From Brevundimonas viscosa (GTDB lineage: Bacteria; Pseudomonadota; Alphaproteobacteria; Caulobacterales; Caulobacteraceae): DNA of 64,000 bases. Position numbers and translations under genes: made by a program. The stretch spans positions 10,001 to 74,000 of the forward strand of contig NZ_FOZV01000005.1 in the NCBI RefSeq assembly GCF_900116065.1. The letters are read 5' to 3'. Below the pieces are notes generated by a model. The model made no database searches. It worked only from the letters and a program-made list of their open reading frames with translations, and was not told the DNA's origin. Positions 24,723-32,798 of the stretch are shown here, piece by piece (the stretch's first letter is position 1; the number at the start of each line of letters is the position of its first letter).

Positions 24723-26189
24723 TCATCCGGCGGCGATCAGCCAGACGACGCCGCCCGCGCCCGCCCCGCCGGAGCCGCCGCCGTTCACGCCTGCGCCGCC
24801 GCCTCCGCCACCTCCCCCGGCCGCGCCCCCCTGGGCGCCGTCGAAGCCGACGTCGGCGGCCGAGGCGCCGCCCCCGCCGCCGCCCCCTCCGGCCCAGTGA
24901 ATATCCGGCAGGGGCGCAGTGTCTCCGGGCGAGCCGGCCGACGCCCCGCCGCTCCCGCCGGCGGCCGGCGTCGCGAGTAGGCCGCCGTCGCCGCCGATCC
25001 CCCCGGCCCGCGCCACGCCGGACGAGTCGAGGCCGCCGCCGCCGCCACCGCCGCCGGGGCCGTCGGGCCGCGCCAGGGCCTCGCCCGCCCCGCCGTCCGC
25101 CGAGATTCCGGACGCTCCGCCGGCGTTCCCACGCGGAAGACCGGTCCCGCCTGCCCCGCCGGCACCGCCCGCGACGCCGCCCAGGGCGCCGCCCGCCCCG
25201 CCGCCCGCGGCCGCCAGCTGGGTGACGCCGAGGAGGATGCGTGTGTCGCCTCCGGATTGCCCGGCGGCCGCGATGCCGCCCGCGCCGCCGGCTCCGACGA
25301 CGACCGTCAGCCCCGCCGCGACGTCCTCGGCGCGCCAGTGGAAATGTGCGACGCCGCCGCCGCCTCCGCCGCCGCCGCCGAACCGGTCGCCGGATGGCCC
25401 GGCCGCGCCCGCGCCGCCGCCGCCGCCCGCGCCGACCAGCACAGCCTCGACCGTGCGCGCCCACGCGGGCGGCTGCCACGCGCCGCTGTTCGCCAGAACG
25501 GTCGCCTCGCGCCGCAGGACGCCGACCGGAAAGGCCGCCCGGCCGGTGGACCGGTCGACGCGAAAGGCTTCGCGCCACTGGCCGCCGTCGTCGCCGACCT
25601 TGAGCACGAGGTCGTCGTCGCCGACGAGGCCGAGTTCCGCCCGGCCGTTCCAGCCCGACTGCAGCAACAGCGACAGGACGTCGCCCGGCGTCTCCTTGTT
25701 CAGGACGAGGCGCAGGTCGCCGTCGCCGCCGGCCCAGGTTTCCCGCGCGGTCCAGAGGGCGTTGTTCAGGCGCACAAGGAAAGGGTTGGCCGCGTCGGGC
25801 GTGGCCGCGAGACCGAAGCGGTCCAGATCACGGATTTCCCCCAGACGCTCGCCGAGCGGGGTCCACCCGTCGCCTTCGCGGACCACGCACCGGCCGACGT
25901 CGCCGACCCAGGCCAGCGCGCCCGGCGGCGCCTCGATCCGGCTCCAGGCGCCGCCCTCGACCCGCACAAGATCGCCGGCCGCGAAGCCCGGCCAGTCGCC
26001 CGCGTCCGGGACGATGAACAGCCAGCCGTCCTCGGGGGCGGGCGGCGGCGCGACCATCGAGCGGCTTTCGACCCGCAACTGGACGAGCGCGTCGAGCCGC
26101 GTCAGGGCTTCGTTCAGGGTGACGTGCTTCTGCATCTGGCCGGCCGCGAGGTACGGCAGGCCGAGGCGAGCGGACTGGTCTTCGCTCAT
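24723..26189 (-). CDS. DUF2793 fibre protein with Gly-rich C-terminal domain
   Basis: The 488-residue protein opens with the DUF2793 signature (LGLPYLAAGQMQKHVTLNEAL, residues 10-30) and GDGWTPLG-like repeats, as in tail or head fibres of alphaproteobacterial phages and gene transfer agents. From about residue 245 it changes to a very Gly-rich region (runs such as GGGGGGGGVAHF, AGGAGGAGG) ending in GGVVWLIAAG, reminiscent of polyglycine-helix receptor-binding tips of phage adhesins. It heads the lysis operon, 39 bp ahead of the holin-like gene. CCGGAG before the ATG lies inside a hairpin (separate entry). Confidence 0.85.
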   Translation of the reverse strand: MSEDQSARLGLPYLAAGQMQKHVTLNEALTRLDALVQLRVESRSMVAPPPAPEDGWLFIVPDAGDWPGFAAGDLVRVEGGAWSRIEAPPGALAWVGDVGRCVVREGDGWTPLGERLGEIRDLDRFGLAATPDAANPFLVRLNNALWTARETWAGGDGDLRLVLNKETPGDVLSLLLQSGWNGRAELGLVGDDDLVLKVGDDGGQWREAFRVDRSTGRAAFPVGVLRREATVLANSGAWQPPAWARTVEAVLVGAGGGGGAGAAGPSGDRFGGGGGGGGGVAHFHWRAEDVAAGLTVVVGAGGAGGIAAAGQSGGDTRILLGVTQLAAAGGGAGGALGGVAGGAGGAGGTGLPRGNAGGASGISADGGAGEALARPDGPGGGGGGGGLDSSGVARAGGIGGDGGLLATPAAGGSGGASAGSPGDTAPLPDIHWAGGGGGGGGASAADVGFDGAQGGAAGGGGGGGGAGVNGGGSGGAGAGGVVWLIAAG

Positions 26190-26194
26190 GATGT

Positions 26195-26219
26195 GATCTC
26201 CGGCTGGTGTGTGGAGATC
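26195..26219 (-). promoter_or_regulatory. Hairpin that can sequester the DUF2793 ribosome-binding site
   Basis: GATCTCC and GGAGATC form perfect 7-bp arms with an 11-nt loop. On the mRNA the 3' arm contains the GGAG that would serve the ATG at 26189, 5 nt further on. A related TCCACACACCGGA segment precedes the holin-like gene (24683-24700). Translational control is a reasonable inference. Confidence 0.45.
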
Positions 26220-26339
26220 AGTCTGCGGGAGCCGCTTCCTCAGGCGGGCTTATGACGCTGCCTCCCCTGCTTTTCCTTTGGGAATCAAACAGCGGTGGCG
26301 CGGAATTGCGGGATTTAAACATTAACTCCCGGCGCCCGA

Positions 26340-26819
26340 TCAGTCGTGCAGATAGACGATCCGGCGCAGCTTCGGCTCATTGCGAAGGGTGGCGAGGTGG
26401 CGCTCGTGCTCGCCGGAAGCGCGGGCGTCGCGTTCGCTCGCCTCGACCCAGTGGGTGCTCTCGATGTCCCGCTGGAGGGCCTTGGCCGCCATCAGGTGGC
26501 CGCGGACCAGGATGTCGGCGACACTGGGCACAAAGTCGAGGAAGGGGACCTCCCCGACCGCCGTGATCGCGCTGTCGAGGCCGAGGTAGCCGAGCATGCG
26601 GACCACCGTGCCGGGACTGGCCCGCACCCGCGCGGCCTGCAGCAGCAGCCAGCCGGCCGTCCCGACGCTGTAGGCGGTGCCGACCACCGGGATCCAGGTC
26701 AGGAGACCGTCGAGGCCGATGCCGAAGGGGCCGAGGCCGACGACCCGGTCGGACAGCTTCTTCACGCCCTCGACATTGGACCAGATTTTCTCGATATCGC
26801 CGATGGTCCGTCTGGCCAT
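26340..26819 (-). CDS. DUF4112-like membrane protein
   Basis: The 159-residue protein carries the DUF4112-like core SDRVVGLGPFGIGLDGLLTW-IPVVGTAYSVG (residues about 23-52) and a second hydrophobic pair around FLDFVPSVADILVRGH. The family consists of small membrane proteins of unknown function. GGAGG 5 nt before the ATG at 26819 is decisive; an upstream ATG at 26852 would overlap the divergent gene. The C-terminus is charged (ASGEHERHLATLR). Confidence 0.78.
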   Translation of the reverse strand: MARRTIGDIEKIWSNVEGVKKLSDRVVGLGPFGIGLDGLLTWIPVVGTAYSVGTAGWLLLQAARVRASPGTVVRMLGYLGLDSAITAVGEVPFLDFVPSVADILVRGHLMAAKALQRDIESTHWVEASERDARASGEHERHLATLRNEPKLRRIVYLHD

Positions 26820-26850
26820 GCAATCCTCCGAAGCGGAACCGTAACGCGCC

Positions 26851-27834
26851 ATGACGACCCGCGTTCAGCACCAAGGCAAGGGCGCATCGCCGGCCGGGAG
26901 GCGACTGGTCCGGCTGGGGGCCCTGGCGCTGATGGCGGCGCCGCTGGCGATCGCCGTCTCCGCCCTGAGCGGGTTCGGACACCGGGGGCCGGATCTGCTG
27001 GCCCAGTTCGTCGCGCCCGCCCTGCCGCCGACCCTGGGGCTGGCGGCCGCCTTCCTGCTGGTGCGGCGCCTGCGGTGGGCGGCCGGGGCGGCGGCGGTCG
27101 TCGGCCTCCTGCTGCTGGCCGCATGGCCGCAGTGGTTCCCGCCGACCGGCGAGGCGGCTCCGGACGGGCCCCGATTGCGCCTCTACTCGGCCAACCTGTG
27201 GGCCCGGAACGAGGACACGGCGGCCATCGCCGCCTCGATCCGCGAGGCGGACGCAGACATCGTGGTGCTGATCGAACTGGGGGACGCGCCCGCCGCCCGG
27301 CTGGACGCCCTGCTCGCGGATTACCCGCACCGGGTCGTGACCCCCCGTATCGACCGCGCCAGCGGAGCGGCCCGGTCGGTGATCGCCTCGCGGCGACCGT
27401 TGACCGCCATCCCGGACCGGCCCGATGGTCTCCACGCCGTCGGGGCCGTGGCCCGGACGCCTCTCGGACCGGTGAACGTGGTCGGGGTTCACCTGACCCG
27501 GCCGTGGCCCTTCCAGGAACAGTGGGGCCAGATTTCCCAGACCATGGCCCTGACCGACATCCGTCGCTCGCTGGACGGGCCGGTCGTCGTCGCGGGCGAT
27601 TTCAACAGCGTGTCGTCGGCCCGGATCGGTCGTCAGATGAAGAGCGACGTCGGCCTGCTCCCCGCCCCCGGCTTCCCGGGCACCTGGCCTGCGGGCCTGC
27701 CTTCACCGCTGGGCGTGACGATCGACCATGTCTGGCGTTCGCCGGACCTCGCCCTGACCGGTCGGCGGCTGGGACGACCGACCGGCTCGGATCACCGGCC
27801 CGTGGTGGTCGAACTCACCCGCGCCCGTCCCTGA
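26851..27834 (+). CDS. Membrane-anchored endonuclease/exonuclease/phosphatase family protein
   Basis: The 327-residue protein has three N-terminal hydrophobic segments (about residues 20-95) followed by an EEP domain: LRLYSANLWARN with the conserved Asn, IVVLIELGD with the metal Glu, VVVAGDFNSV (Asp/Asn pair) and GSDHRPVVVEL with the catalytic His at the end. Such proteins hydrolyse phosphodiesters in nucleic acids or phospholipids; membrane anchoring places the domain outside the cytoplasm. The 3' end overlaps the convergent cca gene by 20 bp. The substrate is unknown. Confidence 0.88.
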   Translation: MTTRVQHQGKGASPAGRRLVRLGALALMAAPLAIAVSALSGFGHRGPDLLAQFVAPALPPTLGLAAAFLLVRRLRWAAGAAAVVGLLLLAAWPQWFPPTGEAAPDGPRLRLYSANLWARNEDTAAIAASIREADADIVVLIELGDAPAARLDALLADYPHRVVTPRIDRASGAARSVIASRRPLTAIPDRPDGLHAVGAVARTPLGPVNVVGVHLTRPWPFQEQWGQISQTMALTDIRRSLDGPVVVAGDFNSVSSARIGRQMKSDVGLLPAPGFPGTWPAGLPSPLGVTIDHVWRSPDLALTGRRLGRPTGSDHRPVVVELTRARP

Positions 27835-29029
27835 CCAGCGCCTCCAGCCGGGCCGCGTGCCCCTCCTCCGGGAAATCGTCGGCGATCCAGCCGGCCTCGA
27901 AAGCCTTGAGCAGCCGCCCCGTCTCCGGCCCGGGCGGCACGCCCAGCCGGGCCAGGTCGCGGCCGCCGACCGGCAGTCTCGGCGGCTCCCAGCGCTCGGC
28001 CGTCTCACGCAGGCGGTGCGCCGCCGAGGCCTCGTCGGGCCGTTCTGCGCAGCGACGCAGGAGCGCGTCGGCGACGGCCCGGCCGCCATGGCGATAGACG
28101 GCGGCGCGCACCTGCGGCCCGGTCATCGACAGATCGACCTCGTCGCCCGCGACCGCTGCGGCCGCGAGCCGGTCGCGGGTGTGGTTGGGCAGGCGCAGGC
28201 GCCGGCTGACCTCGGCCGTGACGGTCGCGTCCGCGGGCGTCAGGATCATGAGACGCAGAACGGGATCGTCGCTCAGCCTGACTATCCCGGCGAAGGCCGG
28301 CGACAGGGCGCCTTCCGGGAGGATCCGCCCCAGCACGCCGGCGGCGTCCATGGCCGCCATCGCCGGGCCGGGATCGGGAGCGGCCAGAAGCTTGATCAAC
28401 TCCTTCGAGACGCGCTCGGCCGAGAGACGGCCCATCCCCGGCGCAAGGGCGGCGCAGGCGGCGAGACCGGCGGCGTCGGGCTCGCCCCGCCCGTACCAGG
28501 CGAAGAAGCGGAAGAAGCGCAGGATGCGCAGGTAGTCCTCCCGGATGCGGGTTCCGGGATCGCCGACGAATACGATGCGGCCCGCCAGGGCGTCGGCGAC
28601 GCCTTCTCCGGTCGGATCGAGGATGCGCCCTTTCGCATCGGCGTAGAGCGCGTTGAGGCGAAAGTCGCGGCGGCCCGCGTCCTCGGCCCAGTCGTCGGTG
28701 AAGGCGACGGTGGCGTTGCGGCCGTCGGTGGAGACGTCGCGGCGCAGGGTGGTGATTTCGAAGGGGCGATGATCGGCGATGGCCGTCACCGTGCCGTGGG
28801 CGAGGCCGGTCGGCACCGCCTTCAGGCCGGCGGCGCGAATGGCCTGGTCGGTCTGCCCGGGCGTCAGGGTCGTGGCGATATCGACGTCGTCGACGGGCTG
28901 GCCGATCAGGGCGTTGCGCACGCAGCCGCCGACGAAGCGGGCGCAGTCCGGGCCGCCGGCGGCCTCCAGCGCCGCCATGACCCGGCGGGTGGCGGCGGCG
29001 TCGAGCCACTCCTGCCCCTGCAGGATCAC
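27815..29029 (-). CDS. cca: CCA tRNA nucleotidyltransferase
   Basis: The 404-residue class II nucleotidyltransferase has FVGGCVRNALIG (residues 32-43) and the metal-binding DVD at 48-50, followed by GTVTAIADHRPFEITTLRRD, GRRDFRLNALYAD and REDYLRILRFFRF, all hallmark segments. It adds or repairs the 3' CCA of tRNAs. Translation begins at GTG 29029, overlapping the nudix stop (GTGA). It is the last gene of a three-gene coupled operon (DUF1285, CoA pyrophosphatase, cca), an order common in alphaproteobacteria. Confidence 0.94.
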   Translation of the reverse strand: MILQGQEWLDAAATRRVMAALEAAGGPDCARFVGGCVRNALIGQPVDDVDIATTLTPGQTDQAIRAAGLKAVPTGLAHGTVTAIADHRPFEITTLRRDVSTDGRNATVAFTDDWAEDAGRRDFRLNALYADAKGRILDPTGEGVADALAGRIVFVGDPGTRIREDYLRILRFFRFFAWYGRGEPDAAGLAACAALAPGMGRLSAERVSKELIKLLAAPDPGPAMAAMDAAGVLGRILPEGALSPAFAGIVRLSDDPVLRLMILTPADATVTAEVSRRLRLPNHTRDRLAAAAVAGDEVDLSMTGPQVRAAVYRHGGRAVADALLRRCAERPDEASAAHRLRETAERWEPPRLPVGGRDLARLGVPPGPETGRLLKAFEAGWIADDFPEEGHAARLEALVRDGRG

Positions 29030-29688
29030 GCCGCGTCCTCCCCGACGGCCAGCGCCGGGACCTCCTCGTCGCCGTACAGGCGGCCGCGGAGGGCGCGGAC
29101 GATGCCGGCGGTGACGCCCCAGATGTAGCGATGCTCCCACGGCATGGCCCAGAACCAGCGCCGCGGCTCGCCGTCGCGCTGATAGGAATCGCGGCGATGG
29201 TTGGCCGGGTCCATCAGGAAGTCCCACGGCACCTCGAACACCTCGGCCACCTCGTCCGGCGACGGTCGGGTCGTCGGGCTTTCCGCGAGCCAGCCGACCA
29301 CCGGGGTGACGAGAAAGCCGGTGCCGGTCTCGTAGGCGTCGGCGAGCCCGATCACCTCGACCACGCCGGGATCGAGGGCGACCTCCTCCCACGCCTCGCG
29401 CAGGGCCGCCCGGGCCGCCGTTTCGCCCGGGTCGAGGCGGCCGCCGGGGAAGGCGATCTGGCCGGTGTGATTGGCGAGGCTGTCGGACCGGCGGGTCATC
29501 AGCACCGCCGCCCCTTCTGGCCGGGCGATGACGGGGATGAGCACCGCGGCGGGACGCAGGGATCGACCGGGCGGCCGGGCCTCAGGGTTCAGGTCGAAAT
29601 CCGAGCGCACGGCGGCGTCTTCGGGCGACCACGCGGAGACGGGGACGAGTCGCTCGACCAGCCTCTGCCGGAGCGTCGCGAGGCTCAT
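29026..29688 (-). CDS. NUDIX hydrolase, CoA pyrophosphatase type
   Basis: The 220-residue protein has a Nudix box at residues 83-105 (GRLDPGETAARAALREAWEE) and, just before it, LMTRRS-LANHTGQIAFPGG, the extra motif that marks CoA pyrophosphatases (NudL/YeaB). Such enzymes split CoA or its derivatives into phosphopantetheine and 3',5'-ADP. Its ATG overlaps the DUF1285 stop (ATGA) and its stop overlaps the cca GTG. The glycine near the box end is replaced by Ala (EEVAL), a tolerated change. Confidence 0.9.
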   Translation of the reverse strand: MSLATLRQRLVERLVPVSAWSPEDAAVRSDFDLNPEARPPGRSLRPAAVLIPVIARPEGAAVLMTRRSDSLANHTGQIAFPGGRLDPGETAARAALREAWEEVALDPGVVEVIGLADAYETGTGFLVTPVVGWLAESPTTRPSPDEVAEVFEVPWDFLMDPANHRRDSYQRDGEPRRWFWAMPWEHRYIWGVTAGIVRALRGRLYGDEEVPALAVGEDAA

Positions 29689-30251
29689 GGCAGCCCCGCG
29701 CCGGCGGGGCCGAGCGGAAAGGCCGCGCCCCTGGAACGCACCGTCAGACGATCCTCCTCCACGGTCGCCATCTCCACCAGCTGGTAGAAGACCGGTCGGG
29801 CGATGCGGGCCCACAGGTCGGCGCGCACACGAACGCGCGGCGACGGCTCCTCGCTGACGGGGTCGGTGTCGACCACGATCGGCAGGTCCGGCCCCGCCTC
29901 GACCTCGTCGCCGACGTCTGTGGTGAAGACCAGCGCGTCGCCGCGGCTCTCGAGCGTGACGGCGCGGAACGGCAGATCCTCGACCTGGATGGTCAGCTTC
30001 TCGACCGGGGTGACGAGGCAGTAACCGTCCGGATCCTTGCGCAGGACGGTGGAGAACAGCCGGACGAGCTCCGGGCGGCCGATGGGCGAGCCTTCGTGCA
30101 TCCACACGCCGTCGCGGCGGATGACGATGTCGATGTCGCCGCAATGGGCCGGGTTCCACAGGTGCACCGGCGGCAGGCCGCGGCCGGGGGCCTGTCGCGC
30201 CGCGGCGCTCACGCCCGCGAGTCCGGTCCCGTTTTCCCCACGCTCGGCCAT
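29685..30251 (-). CDS. DUF1285 family protein
   Basis: The 188-residue protein contains the DUF1285 core from about residue 25: LPPVHLWNPAHCGDIDIVI, RDGVWMHEGSPIGRPELVRLF and LVTPVEKLTIQVEDLPF. Structures in this family show a two-domain beta fold, but no activity is established. It is the first gene of the coupled DUF1285-nudix-cca operon. Length is normal. Confidence 0.9.
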   Translation of the reverse strand: MAERGENGTGLAGVSAAARQAPGRGLPPVHLWNPAHCGDIDIVIRRDGVWMHEGSPIGRPELVRLFSTVLRKDPDGYCLVTPVEKLTIQVEDLPFRAVTLESRGDALVFTTDVGDEVEAGPDLPIVVDTDPVSEEPSPRVRVRADLWARIARPVFYQLVEMATVEEDRLTVRSRGAAFPLGPAGAGLP

Positions 30252-30290
30252 GACCCAGACTTAGGGCGCGCCGCGCCGGGCGCAAAGCAT

Positions 30291-30776
30291 TCAGCTGACG
30301 CGAACGTCGCCCTCGGGCTCGCCGGTCCCCAGCCACATCACCCGCCGCGGGTCCACCGGCCCGGGCAGTAGCGTCCCCGGAGCCGGCCGGAAGCCGAAAC
30401 GCCCGAAGTACGGAGGGTCCCCGACCAGCAGCACGCCCCGGCCGTCGGCGGCGTCGAGACAGGCGCGGACCAGGGCCGCGCCCATGCCCTCGCGGCGACT
30501 CTCCGCCTCGACGGCGATGGGGCCGAGGAACAGGGCCGGCGTCTGGCCGACCCGGATGGGCCACAGGCGCACCGAGCCGATGACGCGGCCCTCGCTGCGG
30601 ATGACGAAGCCATGCGCCGGCCGCGCCCCCTCGCGCAGGCGCTCGGCGGTCTTGGCGAACCGGCCCGGCCCGAAGGCGGCGAGCACCAGGGCGTCGACGG
30701 CGGCGGCGTCGGCGGCCGCTTCCGGCTCGACCCGCCAGGACAGGGCATCAGGGGCGGGAAGAGGCGCGTGGGTCAT
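30291..30776 (-). CDS. GNAT-family N-acetyltransferase
   Basis: The 161-residue protein shows the GNAT fold: IGSVRLWPI strand, LFLGPIAVEAESRREGMGAALVRACL containing the acetyl-CoA loop (RREGMGAAL), and a final YFGRFGFRPAPG motif found in YhbS-like members. The substrate is unknown. It lies 39 bp downstream of nothing on its own strand and 36 bp after the enoyl-CoA hydratase gene, probably in the same transcription unit. Confidence 0.9.
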   Translation of the reverse strand: MTHAPLPAPDALSWRVEPEAAADAAAVDALVLAAFGPGRFAKTAERLREGARPAHGFVIRSEGRVIGSVRLWPIRVGQTPALFLGPIAVEAESRREGMGAALVRACLDAADGRGVLLVGDPPYFGRFGFRPAPGTLLPGPVDPRRVMWLGTGEPEGDVRVS

Positions 30777-30811
30777 GGGGCGCGCGCACCTAAGGCCGAC
30801 GCGGGCGCGAA

Positions 30812-31585
30812 TCAACCGGCTTTCGAGAAGTCCGGTGGCCGCTTCTGGGTGAAGGCCATGAAGGCCTCCATGGCCTCGGGGCTCTTCATCTGGCTGCCGA
30901 AGGCCTCGCCCTCGACCTGCATGCGGCTCCAAAGCGCGGCGGCGTCCCGCATCAGCCGCTTGGTCTTGCGCAGCGAATTGGGCGCCCGGGCAGCCAGCTT
31001 CGCCGCGAGCGCGGCCGCCGCGGCCTCGACCTCGGCGGCGGGGACGGCCCGGTTCGCCAGGCCCCAGGCCAGGGCGGTGCGGCCGTCGATCGGCTCTCCG
31101 AGAGCGAAGATCTCGAACGCCCGCTGGTGACCCAGCGCCTGCGGCAGCAGCAGGGAAGAGGCCGCCTCCGGGGCGAGGGCCAGGTTGACGAAAGGCGCCG
31201 ACAGCAGCGCGTCCTCGGCCACCACGACCATGTCGCAGTGAAGCAGCAGGGTCAGGCCGATGCCGACCGCGCGGCCTCGCACCGCGGCCACCGCGGGCTT
31301 GTCGAGGTCCGCGAGCGCCTTCAGGAAGCGGAACACCGACATGTCGAACGGCTGCTCGGTCTGCGAACCGATGGCGATGAAGTCGCCGATGTCGTTGCCG
31401 GCCGAGAAGCTGTCGCCCTCGGCCCGGAACAGCAGAACGCGCACCGCGTCGTCGGCGCGGGCCCGCTCTGTCGCCTCGGACAGGGCCGCATACATCGCCT
31501 GGGTGATGGCGTTCTTCTTCTCCGGCCGGTTCAGCGCGACGGTCAGCACGCCTCCCGCCAGTTCCGTGGTGATGTGATCGGTCAT
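30812..31585 (-). CDS. Enoyl-CoA hydratase/isomerase family protein
   Basis: The 257-residue crotonase-fold protein has VALNRPEKKNAI near the N-terminus, the first oxyanion-hole loop FSAGNDIGDF (residues 60-69) and the second loop AAVRGRAVGIGL (101-112). It probably hydrates or isomerises an enoyl-CoA. The usual Glu of the GG-E position is not evident while Glu140 (LALAPEAAS) is kept, so isomerase-like chemistry is possible. The ATG at 31585 has GGGGAGG upstream and overlaps the stop of the MBL-fold gene, indicating coupled expression. Confidence 0.9.
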   Translation of the reverse strand: MTDHITTELAGGVLTVALNRPEKKNAITQAMYAALSEATERARADDAVRVLLFRAEGDSFSAGNDIGDFIAIGSQTEQPFDMSVFRFLKALADLDKPAVAAVRGRAVGIGLTLLLHCDMVVVAEDALLSAPFVNLALAPEAASSLLLPQALGHQRAFEIFALGEPIDGRTALAWGLANRAVPAAEVEAAAAALAAKLAARAPNSLRKTKRLMRDAAALWSRMQVEGEAFGSQMKSPEAMEAFMAFTQKRPPDFSKAG

Positions 31586-32676
31586 GCCGCCTCCCCTTTC
31601 GATGCAGCGCTCCACCAGTCGACGCCCTCGGCGTCGCGGGTCCGCCCGGCGCGGCCCTGGCGGAGCAGATAGTTGAGATGAGCCACCGCCTCGCCGGTCG
31701 CCATGCCCCGCACGCCGTCGCCGACAGCGCGGGCGAACAGGGCCGGAAACACGTCCACGGCCCGCTTCGGCGACGCCAGCGTCCGCTCGAGACGGCGCAG
31801 GGCGGTGCGGTGGCCCCGCAGCAGGCCGTCGAGGCGCGCCTGCACGCCGCGGAACGGTTCGCCGTGCGACGGCAGCACCAGCACCTCATCCGGAAAAACG
31901 GTCTTCATGCGCTCCAGCGAGGCGAGCCAGTCGCCCAGCGGATCGGCGTCCGGCTCGGTGGGCCACACCGAGACGTTCGAGGAGATCTTCGGCAGGATCT
32001 GGTCCCCGCCCAGCACCACGCTGTCGGCTTCGCGCCACAGGCAGGCATGCTCGGGACTGTGTCCCTCGCCGACCACCACCCGCCAGTCCGCGCCGCCGAT
32101 GGTCACCCGGTCGCCCTCGCGCATGCGGACATAGCCCGCCGGCATCGGCGCCACGGCGCGCCCGAAATGACCGAAGTCCCGCCGGTAGCTTTCCAGCTGC
32201 GCCTCGTTCCAGCCCGCCGCGCGGTAGAAGACAGCGCCGCTCTCCGGCGCAGGTCGGCCCGTGTCGGCCAGCAGCATGCGGGCGGTGACGTATTCCAGTC
32301 GGGTCATCGCCAGCGGCGCATGGAACCGCTCGCACAGCCAACCGGCCAGGCCGATGTGGTCAGGATGCATGTGGGTGCAGATCACCCGGGACACCGGCCG
32401 CCCCTCCAGGGGTCCGGCCAGCAGCGCCTCCCACTCGGCCTGCGTGGACGCCAGGTTCAGGCCGGTGTCGACGAGCGTCCACCCGTCCCCGTCGCGGACG
32501 GCGTAAACATTGATGTGATCGAGGGCCATCGGCATGGCCAGCCGCATCCACAGGACGCCGGACGCGACCTCGACCGCCTCGCCCGACGCCGGCGGGACGG
32601 CGAACGGATAGAGGAGGCCCCGCCCGCCCGGGTCCGCCGTCGTTGCAGGACCACCGTCCGCCAAGTCCGTCTCCAA
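31582..32676 (-). CDS. MBL-fold metallohydrolase
   Basis: The 364-residue protein has the metallo-beta-lactamase zinc motif THMHPDHIG (His102, His104, Asp106, His107), then VVVGEGHSPEH, GGDQILPKI and LPSHGEPF as later metal sites. A C-terminal helical extension (about residues 290-364) matches the LACTB2-like type. Substrate is unknown; cotranslation with the enoyl-CoA hydratase suggests acyl-CoA or thioester chemistry, which is inference. The start at 32676 is accepted; a start nearer GLLYPFAVPP is possible. Confidence 0.9.
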   Translation of the reverse strand: METDLADGGPATTADPGGRGLLYPFAVPPASGEAVEVASGVLWMRLAMPMALDHINVYAVRDGDGWTLVDTGLNLASTQAEWEALLAGPLEGRPVSRVICTHMHPDHIGLAGWLCERFHAPLAMTRLEYVTARMLLADTGRPAPESGAVFYRAAGWNEAQLESYRRDFGHFGRAVAPMPAGYVRMREGDRVTIGGADWRVVVGEGHSPEHACLWREADSVVLGGDQILPKISSNVSVWPTEPDADPLGDWLASLERMKTVFPDEVLVLPSHGEPFRGVQARLDGLLRGHRTALRRLERTLASPKRAVDVFPALFARAVGDGVRGMATGEAVAHLNYLLRQGRAGRTRDAEGVDWWSAASKGEAA

Positions 32677-32798
32677 TCAAAACGCATTCGATCGATAGCC
32701 CGGCGGGGCGGCGCCGTCCAGCCGGCCACTCTATCGCCTTGACCCGGCCACACCCGCTCGCCATGGGTGTCGCGACCTTTTCTCGACCGGAGGCCGGC

